Positions 36,728 through 46,898 are shown, numbered from the stretch's first letter. The stretch is 64,000 nucleotides of DNA from Saccharospirillum impatiens DSM 12546 (GCF_000423605.1 NZ_AUIH01000005.1:1-64000), one strand, 5' to 3'. The notes: generated by a model from the letters alone, not told the origin. Translations and numbers: made by a program.

Positions 36728-37654
36728 TCAGAGTGCTTTTTCAAACTCTGGCAAGGCATCAAACAGGTCGGCCACAAGACCGTAGTCGGCCACCTGGAAG
36801 ATGGGCGCATCTTCATCCTTATTGATAGCAACAATGACCTTGCTGTCTTTCATCCCGGCCAAATGCTGAATCTGACCGGAAATGCCAACGGCGATGTACA
36901 GGTCGGGCGCGACGATCTTACCAGTCTGACCCACTTGCATATCATTGGGGACAAAGCCTGCGTCAACGGCAGCGCGCGATGCACCCACGGCTGCGTCCAA
37001 CTTATCAGCCAGGGTGTAGAGCAACTTGAAATTATCACCGTTTTGCATGCCGCGACCACCGGATACGACGATGCGTGCAGCGGTCAGTTCCGGACGATCC
37101 GATTTGGCCAGATCTTCACCGACAAAAGCACTGATGCCTTTGTCGTGACCACCGGTTACCGTTTCAATCGGAGCCGAGCCGTCGAGCGCACAGGCGTCAA
37201 AGGCGGTACCACGCACGGTAATCACTTTAATGGTGTCACTCGACTGCACAGTGGCGATGGCATTACCTGCATAGATGGGGCGCTTGAAGGTATCGGGGGA
37301 TTCCACACTAAGGATGTCTGAAATTTGCTCTACATCCAGCAGAGCCGCCAGGCGTGGCATCATGTTTTTACCGTTGGTCGTCGCCGGCGCCAGTATGTGG
37401 CTGTATTCCTTGCCGAGCTCAGCAACCAGATCAGCCAGGTTTTCTGCCAACTGATGACCGTAAGCAGCGTCATCGGCAAATAAAACCTTGCTAACGCCAG
37501 ACAGCTTGGCGGCTTCATCGGCTACCGACTGGGCGCCGGAACCGGCGACCAGTACGTCGATGGAGCCTCCGATTTCAGCAGCAGCGGTCACTACGTGAGA
37601 CGTGACCGGGGCCAGCGATGCGTTATCGTGTTCAGCTATGATCAGAATACTCAT
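36728..37654 (-). CDS. etfA: Electron transfer flavoprotein subunit alpha
   Basis: The 308-residue protein carries FAD in its C-terminal domain ([45 protein letters not shown]). ETF accepts electrons from acyl-CoA and other dehydrogenases and passes them to ETF-ubiquinone oxidoreductase, encoded divergently at 38774. It overlaps etfB by ATGA. Confidence 0.95.
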   Translation of the reverse strand: MSILIIAEHDNASLAPVTSHVVTAAAEIGGSIDVLVAGSGAQSVADEAAKLSGVSKVLFADDAAYGHQLAENLADLVAELGKEYSHILAPATTNGKNMMPRLAALLDVEQISDILSVESPDTFKRPIYAGNAIATVQSSDTIKVITVRGTAFDACALDGSAPIETVTGGHDKGISAFVGEDLAKSDRPELTAARIVVSGGRGMQNGDNFKLLYTLADKLDAAVGASRAAVDAGFVPNDMQVGQTGKIVAPDLYIAVGISGQIQHLAGMKDSKVIVAINKDEDAPIFQVADYGLVADLFDALPEFEKAL

Positions 37655-38403
37655 GACAGCACCTTCGCTTCGTTTTTCAGTTTGTCGACCAACTCGGCAA
37701 CCGAGCTTACTGTGATGCCCCCCTGGCGCTCTGCAGGTGGCTCGACCCGGAGCATCTTGACGCTGTTGTTGAGCGTAACCCCGTAATCCGCTGCGGTTTT
37801 CTTGTCGAGCGGTTTACGCTTGGCCTTCATAATATCGGGCAGTTTGGCGTACCGTGGCTCGTTCAGGCGCAGATCAGTCGTCACAATGGCGGGCAGGTTT
37901 AGAGACAGTGTTTGCAAGCCCCCATCGATTTCCCGGGTTACCTGGGCTTTTTCGCCGTCAATCAACAGCTGGCTGGCAAAGGTACCTTGCGCCATGCCAG
38001 TCAGTGCAGCCAGCATCTGGCCGGTCTGATTGTTGTCGCTGTCGATCGATTGCTTGCCCAGCAATACCAGGCCCGGCTGTTCTTCATCGACAACAGCTTT
38101 TAGCAATTTCGCGACACCCAGTGAGCTTGGCGCTTCGTCGGTTGTGATCAGGATACCGCGATCGGCACCCAGTGCCATGGCCTTGCGCAGTTGTTCCTCT
38201 GCCTTGGCCTCACCAATCGATACAACCACAATTTCGGTGGCGGTGCCCTGCTCTTTCAGTCGCACGGCTTCTTCGACGGCAATTTCGCAGAATGGATTCA
38301 TGTCCATTTTCACATTGGCCAGATCCACATCACTGTTGTCTGGCTTGACGCGGACTTTGACGTTGTAGTCCACAACACGCTTTACCGGAACCAGAATTTT
38401 CAT
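37651..38403 (-). CDS. etfB: Electron transfer flavoprotein subunit beta
   Basis: The 250-residue AMP-binding subunit of ETF is recognised from [44 protein letters not shown] and the signature [23 protein letters not shown]. It is the promoter-proximal gene of etfBA, divergent from the ETF-QO gene across a 370-bp control region. Confidence 0.95.
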   Translation of the reverse strand: MKILVPVKRVVDYNVKVRVKPDNSDVDLANVKMDMNPFCEIAVEEAVRLKEQGTATEIVVVSIGEAKAEEQLRKAMALGADRGILITTDEAPSSLGVAKLLKAVVDEEQPGLVLLGKQSIDSDNNQTGQMLAALTGMAQGTFASQLLIDGEKAQVTREIDGGLQTLSLNLPAIVTTDLRLNEPRYAKLPDIMKAKRKPLDKKTAADYGVTLNNSVKMLRVEPPAERQGGITVSSVAELVDKLKNEAKVLS

Positions 38404-38773
38404 AGTGGTCTCGTGTCCTCATGGTCAGGTGACAGTCGAATTGACGGTCGAAGTTTTGGGTTGGCGGTTTATTGCCAGGCCATGGCGTTCGCAACCGCAC
38501 AGGGCCAACATTTAATCCGTTTTAAACGAAAATTTCAAACAGTTGTTTTAATTTTTCCGGTTGTGCAGGTAAACTCGGGGCCAAATCGGGATGGTAAGGC
38601 TGCACAGTCTTCGTATTGATCGCAGTCGTTGCGCTAAATATGGCGCCATTTTCGATCATTACAATCGTCTGCGAGTACCCGGATGGGTTGTCGACTACCC
38701 TGTTGCACTCTCTGGTTGCCGCAAAGCCCAGTTACCGGGCCGTTCGCCCCGGTAATTCGTTCAGGAGGTCCCT
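38404..38773. promoter_or_regulatory. Divergent control region between etfB and the ETF-QO gene
   Basis: There is no gene in these 370 bp. The centre is AT-rich and holds two inverted repeats: CGTTT-T-AAACG (38518-38528) and AAACA-GT-TGTTT (38537-38548). These resemble the AAAC/GTTT half-sites bound by TetR-type fatty-acid regulators such as PsrA. AGGAGG lies 5 bp before the ETF-QO start. Confidence 0.45.
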
Positions 38774-40429
38774 ATGGAACGCGAATCCATGGAATTTGAC
38801 GTTGTTGTTGTCGGTGCAGGCCCGGCAGGTCTGTCTGCAGCCATCCGGCTGATGCAAGGCGCCGCCGACTCTGGTCAGGAATTATCCGTCTGTGTCGTGG
38901 AAAAGGGGTCCGAAGTCGGTGCCCATATTCTCTCCGGTGCGGTATTTGAACCACGCGCCCTGAATGAGCTGATCCCCGACTGGAAAGACAAGGGGGCTCC
39001 ACTGAACACCGCTGTTACCGGCGATGACATCTATTTGCTTCGAAATGAGAAAGCAGGCATCAAAGTGCCGGGCGCCTTTGTTCCGGCCACCATGCATAAC
39101 CAGGGCAACTACATCATCAGCCTGGGGAACCTGTGTCGCTGGCTCGCAGAACAGGCAGAAAGCCTGGGCGTCGAGATCTTTCCCGGCTTTGCCGCGGCTG
39201 ACGTTCTGTACGCAGAAGACGGTTCCGTTCAGGGCATCATCACCGGAGACATGGGCGTAGCAGCCGACGGCTCCGAGAAAGATGGCTATATGCCCGGCAT
39301 GGAACTGCGCGCCAAAACCACCTTGTTCGCTGAAGGTGCACGCGGTCATCTGGGAAAATCCCTGATCCGGACATTCAAGCTCGATGCCGACAAAAATCCG
39401 CAGCATTATGGCCTGGGTATCAAGGAGCTGTGGGACGTTGACCCCTCGGTTCACCAGCCGGGCAAGGTGGTGCATACCGCAGGCTGGCCGCTGGCAGAAC
39501 ATGGCGCTCACGGTGGTTCTTTTATGTACCACATCGAGAACAACCAGGTAGTGCTGGGGCTGATCACTGATCTGGGTTATCAGAACCCCTACCTGAGCCC
39601 TTTTGATGAATTTCAGCGCATGAAACATCATCCGCTGTTCGCCGACACCCTGAAGAACGGCAAACGCGTCTCCTACGGTGCACGGGCCATTGCCAAGGGC
39701 GGCCTGCAAAGCTTGCCCAAAATGCATTTCCCGGGTGGCCTGCTGATCGGTTGTGACGCGGGCACGCTGAACTTTGCCAAGATTAAAGGCAGCCACACTG
39801 CCATGAAATCAGGCATGGTCGCGGCTGATGTGATCCTCAAGCGCGCCAGCAGTGACTGGCAGGCCGGTCAGGATCTGACCGAATACGCCGCGGCGTTCGA
39901 GCAGTCCTGGGCATATCAGGAACTGCATCAGCAACGTAATTTCGGCCCGGCTCAACACAAGTTCGGTAATTTACTCGGTTCGGCTTATGCCTTTATCGAC
40001 ATCAACCTGTTTCGCGGTAAGCTGCCCTGGACCATGCAGGACACAGTACCCGATTATGCGCAGACCAAGCTGGCCAGTGACTGCCCGCAACTGAGCTACC
40101 CAAAACCGGATGGTGTGCTGAGCTTCGACAAGTTGAGTTCGGTCTTTGTATCGAACACCAACCATGAGGAAGATCAGCCAGTGCATCTGAAACTGGCCGA
40201 CCCCTCTGTTCCGCTGGCCAGCAACCTGCCGAAGTACGCCGAACCCGCACAGCGTTACTGCCCGGCAGGGGTGTACGAAGTGGTTGAAGATGAAGCAGGC
40301 GAGCAGCGTTTTCAGATCAATGCGCAGAATTGCGTGCACTGCAAAACCTGCGACATCAAGGACCCGGCTCAAAACATCAACTGGGTGACCCCTGAAGGCG
40401 CTGGCGGTCCGACTTATCCTAATATGTAG
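38774..40429 (+). CDS. Electron transfer flavoprotein-ubiquinone oxidoreductase
   Basis: This 551-residue membrane-associated FAD/4Fe-4S enzyme oxidises reduced ETF and reduces ubiquinone. It has FAD motif VVVGAGPAGLSAAIRL, the ETF-QO core (KGGLQSLPKMHFPGGLLIGCDAG) and C-terminal cluster cysteines in YCPAGVYEV and NCVHCKTCDIKDP. The ATG at 38774 has a perfect AGGAGG 5 bp upstream; ATG 38789 would also be possible. It works with etfBA, divergently transcribed. Confidence 0.96.
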   Translation: MERESMEFDVVVVGAGPAGLSAAIRLMQGAADSGQELSVCVVEKGSEVGAHILSGAVFEPRALNELIPDWKDKGAPLNTAVTGDDIYLLRNEKAGIKVPGAFVPATMHNQGNYIISLGNLCRWLAEQAESLGVEIFPGFAAADVLYAEDGSVQGIITGDMGVAADGSEKDGYMPGMELRAKTTLFAEGARGHLGKSLIRTFKLDADKNPQHYGLGIKELWDVDPSVHQPGKVVHTAGWPLAEHGAHGGSFMYHIENNQVVLGLITDLGYQNPYLSPFDEFQRMKHHPLFADTLKNGKRVSYGARAIAKGGLQSLPKMHFPGGLLIGCDAGTLNFAKIKGSHTAMKSGMVAADVILKRASSDWQAGQDLTEYAAAFEQSWAYQELHQQRNFGPAQHKFGNLLGSAYAFIDINLFRGKLPWTMQDTVPDYAQTKLASDCPQLSYPKPDGVLSFDKLSSVFVSNTNHEEDQPVHLKLADPSVPLASNLPKYAEPAQRYCPAGVYEVVEDEAGEQRFQINAQNCVHCKTCDIKDPAQNINWVTPEGAGGPTYPNM

Positions 40430-40442
40430 GGTTTACCAAAGG

Positions 40443-40472
40443 CCTGGGGCTGACTGAACAGTCAGAACCCCA
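40443..40472. terminator. Strong hairpin between convergent genes
   Basis: CTGGGG-CTGACTG-AA-CAGTCAG-AA-CCCCAG gives a 13-bp interrupted stem between the ETF-QO stop and the convergent DUF1285 gene. It has no T-run on either strand, so it is either a weak bidirectional terminator or a transcript-protecting hairpin. Confidence 0.55.
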
Positions 40473-40475
40473 GCC

Positions 40476-41015
40476 CTACTCGCCTTCGGTTCTATCCAGC
40501 TTCGCCAGCAAAAACCGGGATTCCCCACTGTTCAGCCACAGGTGCCCCTGGCTGTCTGGCTGCGCTGTTTCCAGCGCCCGGGTTTGCCATTGGTACATCA
40601 CATTCTGGTGAATGCGTGCAGGCAGATTCCGTCGCCACAGCATGACGGGCTCACCAGACGGATCGTTGATCTCCAGTGGATGTGAGGCATCCAGCGGCTG
40701 CTGCTCCCCAAGGTTGTTAGTCACAATCCAGGTATCACCCAGGAATTCGGCCGACACCGCCACAAAGGGCGTGGCCTCTACCCGAATGCCGACCTTTTCA
40801 ACGGGTGTCACCAGAAAGTACCGACCCTCCTCTCGCTTCAGAATGGATGCAAACAGGCGGACCATAGCCGGACGACCAATGGGCGAGCCCTGGTAGGACC
40901 ATTGGCCAGAACGGTGAATGACCATATCGAGATCACCGCAAAAGTCAGGCGTCCACTTTTCTACCGGCGGGAATGACTGATCACCAATCTGTTTGAGCAA
41001 TTCATCCAGTCGCAT
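40476..41015 (-). CDS. DUF1285 family protein
   Basis: The 179-residue soluble protein matches DUF1285 (WTPDFCGDLDMVIHRSGQWSYQGSPIGRPAMVRLFASILKREEG is the family core, about 22-65). A function is not established. It overlaps the TetR gene stop by one base, so the two are probably cotranscribed and functionally linked. Confidence 0.8.
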   Translation of the reverse strand: MRLDELLKQIGDQSFPPVEKWTPDFCGDLDMVIHRSGQWSYQGSPIGRPAMVRLFASILKREEGRYFLVTPVEKVGIRVEATPFVAVSAEFLGDTWIVTNNLGEQQPLDASHPLEINDPSGEPVMLWRRNLPARIHQNVMYQWQTRALETAQPDSQGHLWLNSGESRFLLAKLDRTEGE

Positions 41016-41641
41016 TATAGCGGTCCTCGGGTTCCGGCCAGTTCGGCCAGGCGGGTCAGAAAACGCTTGAAACCTCGCCTGTCCTGAACCAGCTCCAGAT
41101 ACATTGGGTTGTTTCTCAGTGAGACCATGCCATCGGCCAGTAACCAGACTAGGGTGTACAGATAGCGCAGGTCATCGTCATCCTGATGCGACTCCACACC
41201 CCACTGCTGGCGCGCCAGCTCGGTAAACAGTTCGACGTGATTGTGGCGCAAGCGTTGCCACTGCTGAAAGCGTTCGAGTTGGCAATCCACCGAGTTCAGG
41301 TGACTTTCAAGTCTCAGAAAAAGTCCATAATTATCAATAGATTGCATTCGATAGTTAAGAAACTCTCTCATCAGGTGTGCAATGCCAAGCTCGGGGTTTT
41401 CACGGCATTGCCTGAACAGTGGACTCAGACCCAACTCGTCATTCAGTAGCAAGGCGGCGTAGACATCGTCCTTGCTACTGAAGTAGTGATAAAAGACAGA
41501 GCGGCTAATGGCAGCGGTTTGAATAAGGCGGGTCACTGACACCTGGTCTTCGCCCACGAGCATGAACAGGTTCAACGCCGAGCTTAAAATGGCAGCCTCG
41601 GTAGGGTGCTGATCGGAAACGCTGGCTATGGGCCTGAACAT
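41015..41641 (-). CDS. TetR/AcrR family transcriptional regulator
   Basis: The 208-residue protein has an N-terminal helix-turn-helix (VTRLIQTAAISRSVFYHYFSSKDDVYAALL, about 37-66) and an all-helical ligand-binding domain. The ligand is unknown. It could be the regulator of the nearby etf control region, whose AAAC/GTTT repeats fit TetR-type sites, but that is only proximity. Confidence 0.9.
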   Translation of the reverse strand: MFRPIASVSDQHPTEAAILSSALNLFMLVGEDQVSVTRLIQTAAISRSVFYHYFSSKDDVYAALLLNDELGLSPLFRQCRENPELGIAHLMREFLNYRMQSIDNYGLFLRLESHLNSVDCQLERFQQWQRLRHNHVELFTELARQQWGVESHQDDDDLRYLYTLVWLLADGMVSLRNNPMYLELVQDRRGFKRFLTRLAELAGTRGPL

Positions 41642-41719
41642 GGTCTTGCTCGTCAGTCGCAGAAGAGAATAAACGGCGGCTACGCTGTTGACCAGTGAAA
41701 GGCCCGCAGCACTTCCTGT

Positions 41720-42073
41720 TTACATGGTATGCGTGGGTTTTTCGGAGTTAAGCGCACCGGCCAGATAGGTTTCAATCTTGTCTTTGGCCAATTCGTTCTT
41801 TTTACTGAACTGAACGCCAATACCGGTTGCCCGGTTACCCTGGGCCCCACGGGGGGTTACCCAGATGACCTTGCCTGCCACGGGTATTTTTTCTGGCTCT
41901 TCCATCAGATTGAGCAACAGAAAAACATCATCACCCAGATTGAATTTTTTATTGGTGGCGATAAACAGACCACCATTTTTTACAAAGGGCATGTACGCAG
42001 CGTATAGCACCGCCTTGTCTTTCATCGTCAGTGACAAGATGCCATTGCGCGGCCCACCGAGTTTTGGATTCAT
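41720..42073 (-). CDS. PilZ domain protein (type IV pilus PilZ-like)
   Basis: This 117-residue single-domain PilZ protein lacks a clear RxxxR c-di-GMP motif, as do the PilZ proteins encoded next to holB in Pseudomonas and Xanthomonas that act in type IV pilus assembly. Family features are GGLFIATNKKFNLGDDVFLLLNL and RATGIGVQFS. I chose ATG 42073, overlapping the holB stop as ATGA; the longer frame to 42121 is inside holB. Confidence 0.88.
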   Translation of the reverse strand: MNPKLGGPRNGILSLTMKDKAVLYAAYMPFVKNGGLFIATNKKFNLGDDVFLLLNLMEEPEKIPVAGKVIWVTPRGAQGNRATGIGVQFSKKNELAKDKIETYLAGALNSEKPTHTM

Positions 42074-43026
42074 GCGTGTCCTGTCATTTCCAGCCAGCGA
42101 GCCGATAATTGCTCGCTCCACATCTGTTGATTCAGGTTTGCCTGCTGCTGCAAGCCCTGCTTTAACTGCACAATATAGTCTCTAAAGCGAAAAAGCGACA
42201 CCGTTGGTAGCCCTTGCAGTGCCTGGACGAGATCTTCATCACGCTCTGGTACCGGCGCCGTTTGTCGGTTCAGCCGACGAATAGCCGTATCGACCCAAAG
42301 TAACGTCTGATTGAGCAGCGTCAGGGGGTCTTGTTGTTGAATAAATGCCGCCAGTGCCGTGAAATTTCGCTCCTGCAAAAAACAACTGACCTGACGGTGC
42401 CATTGATCTATGGCCTCATTACTAATCCGGCTAGCGGCCAGAGGGGCACCATCAGCCATTGCAAGGCGTTGCTCCGGTTGCTCAATGCCGTTATCAGTCA
42501 GCCACTGATGGGCTTGGTCGTGACCAGGTTGCTCAAGCTTGTAAAGCCGACAACGGGACCTGACCGTAGGCAGCATGCGCGACAGCGAACTGCTCTCCAG
42601 AATCAGATAAGTATTGGGGGTGGGCTCTTCCAGCATTTTTAATACGGCGTTGGCCGCTGCATTATTCATCTTTTCACTGTGAGTCAGACGAATGACCTTG
42701 TTGCCGCCTTGCTGGGGAGTTTCATGCATGAAATCAGCTATCCCCCGAATCTGATCCACCTTGATGGTCAGGCTCTTGCCTTCCGGCTCGAGGACCCGGC
42801 TATCCGGGTGCGCACCCGCATGCACTAACAGACAGGATTTGCATTGACCACAGGGTTTGATCCCCCCCTGTTTACACAGCAATCCGCGGCGCAGGAAGTC
42901 GCCCAATAATGACAATCCATCGCCTTCTCTGCCGACCAGCATCAAGGCGTGTGGCAGCCGTTGACGGGCATAGCTTTCTGCAATCTGCCCGACTATGGGG
43001 TGTGTCCAGACCGGCAGTTCTATCAT
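42070..43026 (-). CDS. holB: DNA polymerase III subunit delta prime
   Basis: The 318-residue protein is the clamp-loader stator subunit. It has a zinc module with four cysteines (LLCKQGGIKPCGQCKSCLL), a modified P-loop (VGREGDGLSLL) and the conserved NAAANAVLKMLEEPTPNTYLIL and arginine-bearing RSRC segments. It overlaps tmk by ATGA upstream and pilZ downstream. Confidence 0.93.
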   Translation of the reverse strand: MIELPVWTHPIVGQIAESYARQRLPHALMLVGREGDGLSLLGDFLRRGLLCKQGGIKPCGQCKSCLLVHAGAHPDSRVLEPEGKSLTIKVDQIRGIADFMHETPQQGGNKVIRLTHSEKMNNAAANAVLKMLEEPTPNTYLILESSSLSRMLPTVRSRCRLYKLEQPGHDQAHQWLTDNGIEQPEQRLAMADGAPLAASRISNEAIDQWHRQVSCFLQERNFTALAAFIQQQDPLTLLNQTLLWVDTAIRRLNRQTAPVPERDEDLVQALQGLPTVSLFRFRDYIVQLKQGLQQQANLNQQMWSEQLSARWLEMTGHA

Positions 43027-43643
43027 GAATAGTGAGCCTCAAGCGCATGTATTACAGCAGCACTGACCGAGGCAATGGTCCCGGTCGCATCGAGCCGGAT
43101 GATGCGCCCCGGGTCTTCACTGCAACGGCGTTCATAGGCTGTACGGCAACGTTCGAAGAAGTCGACGTCTTCTGTCTCGATCCGATCCAGCTCACCTCGT
43201 TGTCGCGCGCGTGCCAGCCCAACCTCTGCGGGACAATCCAGCCAGAGCGTCAGATCGGGCTTGAAACCCTCAAGCACCCGGCTCTCCAAATCAACGATGT
43301 GCTCCCAGGGAATGCCACGCCCCCCGCCCTGGTATGCGTAGCTGGCGTCGGTGAACCGATCGCTCACCACCCACTGGCCATTGGTCAGGGCCGGCCTGAT
43401 GGCGGTACTCAAGTGCTGACGCCGGGCAGCAAACACCAATAACAGCTCGGTCCAGACATCAACTGGCTCATCATGATGCGCCAATAAAACACTCCGGATC
43501 TGTTCGGCCATAACGGTGCCACCGGGTTCGCGCGTGACCATAGGCGGCCCTGAGTGCTTAGTGACCCAAGCGGCCAAAACATCCCGTTGGGTAGATTTGC
43601 CAGCCCCTTCGAGCCCTTCAATGGAAATAAACTGAGGCTTCAC
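43023..43643 (-). CDS. tmk: Thymidylate kinase
   Basis: This 206-residue enzyme phosphorylates dTMP to dTDP. It has P-loop EGLEGAGKST at about 9-18, the DR(Y/F) motif SDRFTDASYAYQGGGR and a LID region with arginines. It is translationally coupled to mltG upstream and holB downstream by ATGA-type overlaps. Confidence 0.95.
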   Translation of the reverse strand: MKPQFISIEGLEGAGKSTQRDVLAAWVTKHSGPPMVTREPGGTVMAEQIRSVLLAHHDEPVDVWTELLLVFAARRQHLSTAIRPALTNGQWVVSDRFTDASYAYQGGGRGIPWEHIVDLESRVLEGFKPDLTLWLDCPAEVGLARARQRGELDRIETEDVDFFERCRTAYERRCSEDPGRIIRLDATGTIASVSAAVIHALEAHYS

Positions 43644-44686
43644 GACCCATCTCCCTGCTCATCTACCGGAGGGGCTGAGCGGTAGTCGTCCCGGCGTTGA
43701 AACCGCTGGTATTGACGCACCGCTTCATTATGTTGCTCGTAAGTGTCTGAGAACTGATGGGTACCGTCTCCACGGGCAACAAAGAACAGAGTGGTGCCTT
43801 CGGCCGGGTCAACTGCCGCTTCAAGCGCACCGCGCCCCGGGTTTGCAATCGGTGTTGGCGGCAAACCACTGCGAGTATAGGTGTTGTAAGGTGTATCCTG
43901 ACGCAGATGGCTTCGCGTCAGATTGCCACTGAAATCGTCACCCAGCCCGTAGATGATGGTTGGGTCGGTCTGCAATCGCATATTCTGAGCCAGTCGACGG
44001 GAAAAAACTCCGGCGATTTGGGGACGTTCAAAGGCGGCACCCGTTTCCCGTTCGATGATTGACGCTAGAATCAGGGCCTCGTAAGGCGTATTCACCTGCG
44101 TAGTTTCAGACCGGTTTTCCCAGGCCTGAGTCAGCTCTTGTTGCATTCGCTGGTGTGCTCGTCGGAGGATGTCGACATCGGAGGTGCCCCGTTCAAACAG
44201 GTATGTATCCGGGAAAAACCATCCCTCAGGGTGTTGTTGGTCAATGTCCAGTGTTTCAAGTACGGCTTCTGTATCCATGCCCATGAGGGTGTGTTTGATT
44301 GCTTCATTGGCAGTCAGTGTTGTCAGGAACTGCCGAAAGGTCCACCCTTCGATGAACTGTACGCTGTATTGGATTTTCTGCCCTTCAATCATGCGGTTGA
44401 TGGCGACACTGCTGGTATCCCCAGGCATCAGCCGGTATTCACCCCGTTGGATGGCGGTTTGTTCCTGGTAGCGCAACCACAATTCGTGCGCACGGGCGTA
44501 TTCAATCCATCCGTTTGCTTCAAAATCGTTCAAAACGCGTCTGAGTGATGCACCAGACGGTACCGTATAGTGTTCAGGATCGGCAAACGCCATTGGCGCG
44601 TCGATTCGATCTTTGATGTAAAAAACAGCCCCAAATCCCGCTCCGAATACCAGCAGTACTGCGATAACTATCAGTCGTTTAATCAA
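43640..44686 (-). CDS. mltG: Endolytic murein transglycosylase MltG
   Basis: The 348-residue protein has a short cytoplasmic start, one membrane helix (about 3-23), a LysM-like region and the YceG catalytic domain. The catalytic Glu is in ASIIERETG, with typical LQTDPTIIYGLGDDF and YNTYTRSGLPPTPIANPG. It cleaves nascent glycan strands and limits their length. The start is TTG 44686, overlapping the pabC TAA; a TTG in a strongly coupled position is acceptable. Confidence 0.94.
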   Translation of the reverse strand: MIKRLIVIAVLLVFGAGFGAVFYIKDRIDAPMAFADPEHYTVPSGASLRRVLNDFEANGWIEYARAHELWLRYQEQTAIQRGEYRLMPGDTSSVAINRMIEGQKIQYSVQFIEGWTFRQFLTTLTANEAIKHTLMGMDTEAVLETLDIDQQHPEGWFFPDTYLFERGTSDVDILRRAHQRMQQELTQAWENRSETTQVNTPYEALILASIIERETGAAFERPQIAGVFSRRLAQNMRLQTDPTIIYGLGDDFSGNLTRSHLRQDTPYNTYTRSGLPPTPIANPGRGALEAAVDPAEGTTLFFVARGDGTHQFSDTYEQHNEAVRQYQRFQRRDDYRSAPPVDEQGDGS

Positions 44687-45524
44687 GATTCAATCCAATT
44701 CGGGTGTGTATGGAAGCCAGATCATCCTCGCCAGCTAAGGCTAACGGGACATTGTTAAGGTGGGTTACCCGGACCACACCCATGAGTGCATTTCCGATCA
44801 GGAGTGCCTCACAGTGGCTAAGGTCGTCTGGCTTGATATCGGCCACCTGAAGGGCGCCGTTTCCTGAGCGCAGCCAGCGTCGCCGAATAATGCCGTTCAC
44901 GCCAGCTCTTGCTAATGCCGGTGTAAACCAGCGTCCGTGGCGGCGATAAAACAGATTGCTCATGCTGCCTTCAACCACCCATCCCTGATCATCACACAAC
45001 AGGGCTTCTTCAGCCTGGTGCTTTCGGGCGTTTTGTCGGGCCAGCACGGAATCCAGACGATTCAAATGCTTGACGCCCGCCAGGGCAGGATTGACCGAGG
45101 CCGGTATGGTCGACGTAACCAGTCGGGCTCCGGTTTTGTACCAGGGAGCCGGCTGATATTCAAACAGCTGCAGCAGCCGGTCGGTCTGTTGCGTTTCAGG
45201 GTCGTAATCGTACCCCCTGCCTGCCGCTTGTCTGCCTAGAATGATCTTGAGAACGGCGGGCGCCCGAACGGGTTTGATCAAGGCATCAATATCGTCGAAC
45301 AATCGCTGACGATCCAGATCAGACCAGGCCAGGTGCAATCGTCCGATGCCTTCTTCCAGTCTGTGCAGGTGATCATCAGCAAACCTAAGCCCCCGGTCAG
45401 TAACCAGGCAGGTTTCAAACAAGCCATCACCAAAGGCCAGCATCCGGCTTGGAAGTGGCAGTTGGTCGGTTGATCGACTGTTAAGCAGGCAGGCTAGCAT
45501 GGGATTCAGACGCGTAGAAGTCAT
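44679..45524 (-). CDS. pabC: Aminodeoxychorismate lyase
   Basis: This 281-residue PLP enzyme of fold type IV forms 4-aminobenzoate for folate synthesis. Family features are LAFGDGLFETCLV, Lys in VKHLNRLDSVLARQ, DDQGWVVEGSMSNLFYRR and the C-terminal VTHLNNVP. ATG 45524 is used; ATG 45500 (MLACLLNSR) aligns better with family starts, and neither has a strong ribosome-binding site. It lies between fabF and mltG as in Pseudomonas. Confidence 0.92.
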   Translation of the reverse strand: MTSTRLNPMLACLLNSRSTDQLPLPSRMLAFGDGLFETCLVTDRGLRFADDHLHRLEEGIGRLHLAWSDLDRQRLFDDIDALIKPVRAPAVLKIILGRQAAGRGYDYDPETQQTDRLLQLFEYQPAPWYKTGARLVTSTIPASVNPALAGVKHLNRLDSVLARQNARKHQAEEALLCDDQGWVVEGSMSNLFYRRHGRWFTPALARAGVNGIIRRRWLRSGNGALQVADIKPDDLSHCEALLIGNALMGVVRVTHLNNVPLALAGEDDLASIHTRIGLNLD

Positions 45525-45594
45525 CGATCAGTGTACCCGATACCAGACATATCGCCCAGTTCGGCTTGTGTTCGACAACACAAAATCAACAGAT

Positions 45595-45626
45595 AAGGGG
45601 CCAAACCAGATAGGCTGAGGCCCCTT
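45595..45626 (-). terminator. Hairpin between fabF and pabC
   Basis: AAGGGGCC and GGCCCCTT form an 8-bp stem with a 16-nt loop just after the fabF stop. The T-run on the minus strand is poor, so it is probably a partial terminator or a 3' stabilising hairpin rather than a full stop to pabC transcription. Confidence 0.5.
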
Positions 45627-45642
45627 GCTGCACCGACGCGTC

Positions 45643-46881
45643 CTACACCTTACTGAAGATCAGGGTACCGTTGGTACCGCCAAATCCGAACGAGTTCGAC
45701 AAGGCATGCTGGATGGGCATTTCACGGGCCGTATGCGGCACATAGTCCAGATCGCACCCTTCGCTTGGGTTATCCAGGTTGATGGTTGGAGGCGCTACCT
45801 GATCCCGAATGGCGAGCACGGAAAAAATAGCTTCCACTGCACCTGCAGCGCCCAACAGATGGCCAATCATCGATTTGGTAGAACTCATGACAATCTTGTC
45901 AGCGTCAGCGCCATAGAGCGATTTCGCAGCCTGGGTCTCAGCCTTGTCACCAGCCGGAGTAGAGGTGCCGTGCGCGTTAATGTAGTTCACATCAAGCGGG
46001 TTCAGCTTCGCATCCAGAACGGCGTTGCGCATCGAAGCGCAGGCACCGGCGCCAGTTTCGGGCGGCGAGGTCATGTGATAGGCATCACCGCTCATGCCAA
46101 AGCCGGTAAGTTCGGCATAAATGGTAGCGCCCCGCGCCTTGGCATGCTCGTATTCTTCAAGCACCAAAACACCCGCGCCATCACCCAGCACAAAGCCATC
46201 ACGATCCTGATCCCAGGGGCGACTGGCTCTGCCCGGATCATCGTTTCTGGTCGACAGCGCCCGGGCTGCACCAAAGCCAGCAATACCCAGAGGTGTGGAG
46301 GCCATTTCAGCGCCACCGGCCACCATCACATCGGCATCGCCATAGGCGATCGTCCGGCCAGCGTAGCCGATGTTATGAGTTCCAGTGGTGCATGCAGTCG
46401 TAATGGCGATGTTGGGCCCTTTAAATCCGTAGTCGATCGATAAATAACCAGCGATCATATTGATAATGGCTGAGGGTACGAAGAACGGCGAGACCCGACG
46501 CGGACCGGATTTATTCAGGGCATCGTGATTGCGTTCAATGGTATCCAACCCTCCAATCCCGGCGCCAATGGCCAGGCCAATACGATGGGCATTACTTTCG
46601 GTGGCTTCGATGCCCGAGTCTCTGATGGCTTCTTTGGCTGCGGCATAGCCGTACTGGATAAACCCATCCATTTTCTTGGTGTCTTTGGGGTTGATGTATT
46701 GAGCAGGATCAAACCCTTTCACCATACAGGCAAAATTCGTGGTGAATTTCTCAGTATCGAACTTCTCGATTCTGGACGCCCCGCTCTTACCGGCCAGAAT
46801 GCCGGACCAGGTAGAAGCAACATCATTCCCCAGCGGGCTAAGACAACCCAGACCGGTCACAACGACTCTTCGACGTGACAT
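45643..46881 (-). CDS. fabF: 3-oxoacyl-ACP synthase II
   Basis: The 412-residue condensing enzyme elongates fatty acids. The catalytic Cys is in [11 protein letters not shown], and the two His are in [11 protein letters not shown] and [12 protein letters not shown] chose ATG 46881 ([20 protein letters not shown]), with GGAG upstream; the open frame to 47049 crosses a terminator-like hairpin and overlaps acpP. It lies downstream of acpP as in most gammaproteobacteria. Confidence 0.96.
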   Translation of the reverse strand: MSRRRVVVTGLGCLSPLGNDVASTWSGILAGKSGASRIEKFDTEKFTTNFACMVKGFDPAQYINPKDTKKMDGFIQYGYAAAKEAIRDSGIEATESNAHRIGLAIGAGIGGLDTIERNHDALNKSGPRRVSPFFVPSAIINMIAGYLSIDYGFKGPNIAITTACTTGTHNIGYAGRTIAYGDADVMVAGGAEMASTPLGIAGFGAARALSTRNDDPGRASRPWDQDRDGFVLGDGAGVLVLEEYEHAKARGATIYAELTGFGMSGDAYHMTSPPETGAGACASMRNAVLDAKLNPLDVNYINAHGTSTPAGDKAETQAAKSLYGADADKIVMSSTKSMIGHLLGAAGAVEAIFSVLAIRDQVAPPTINLDNPSEGCDLDYVPHTAREMPIQHALSNSFGFGGTNGTLIFSKV

Positions 46882-46898
46882 AGTGTTCTCCAAATAAA

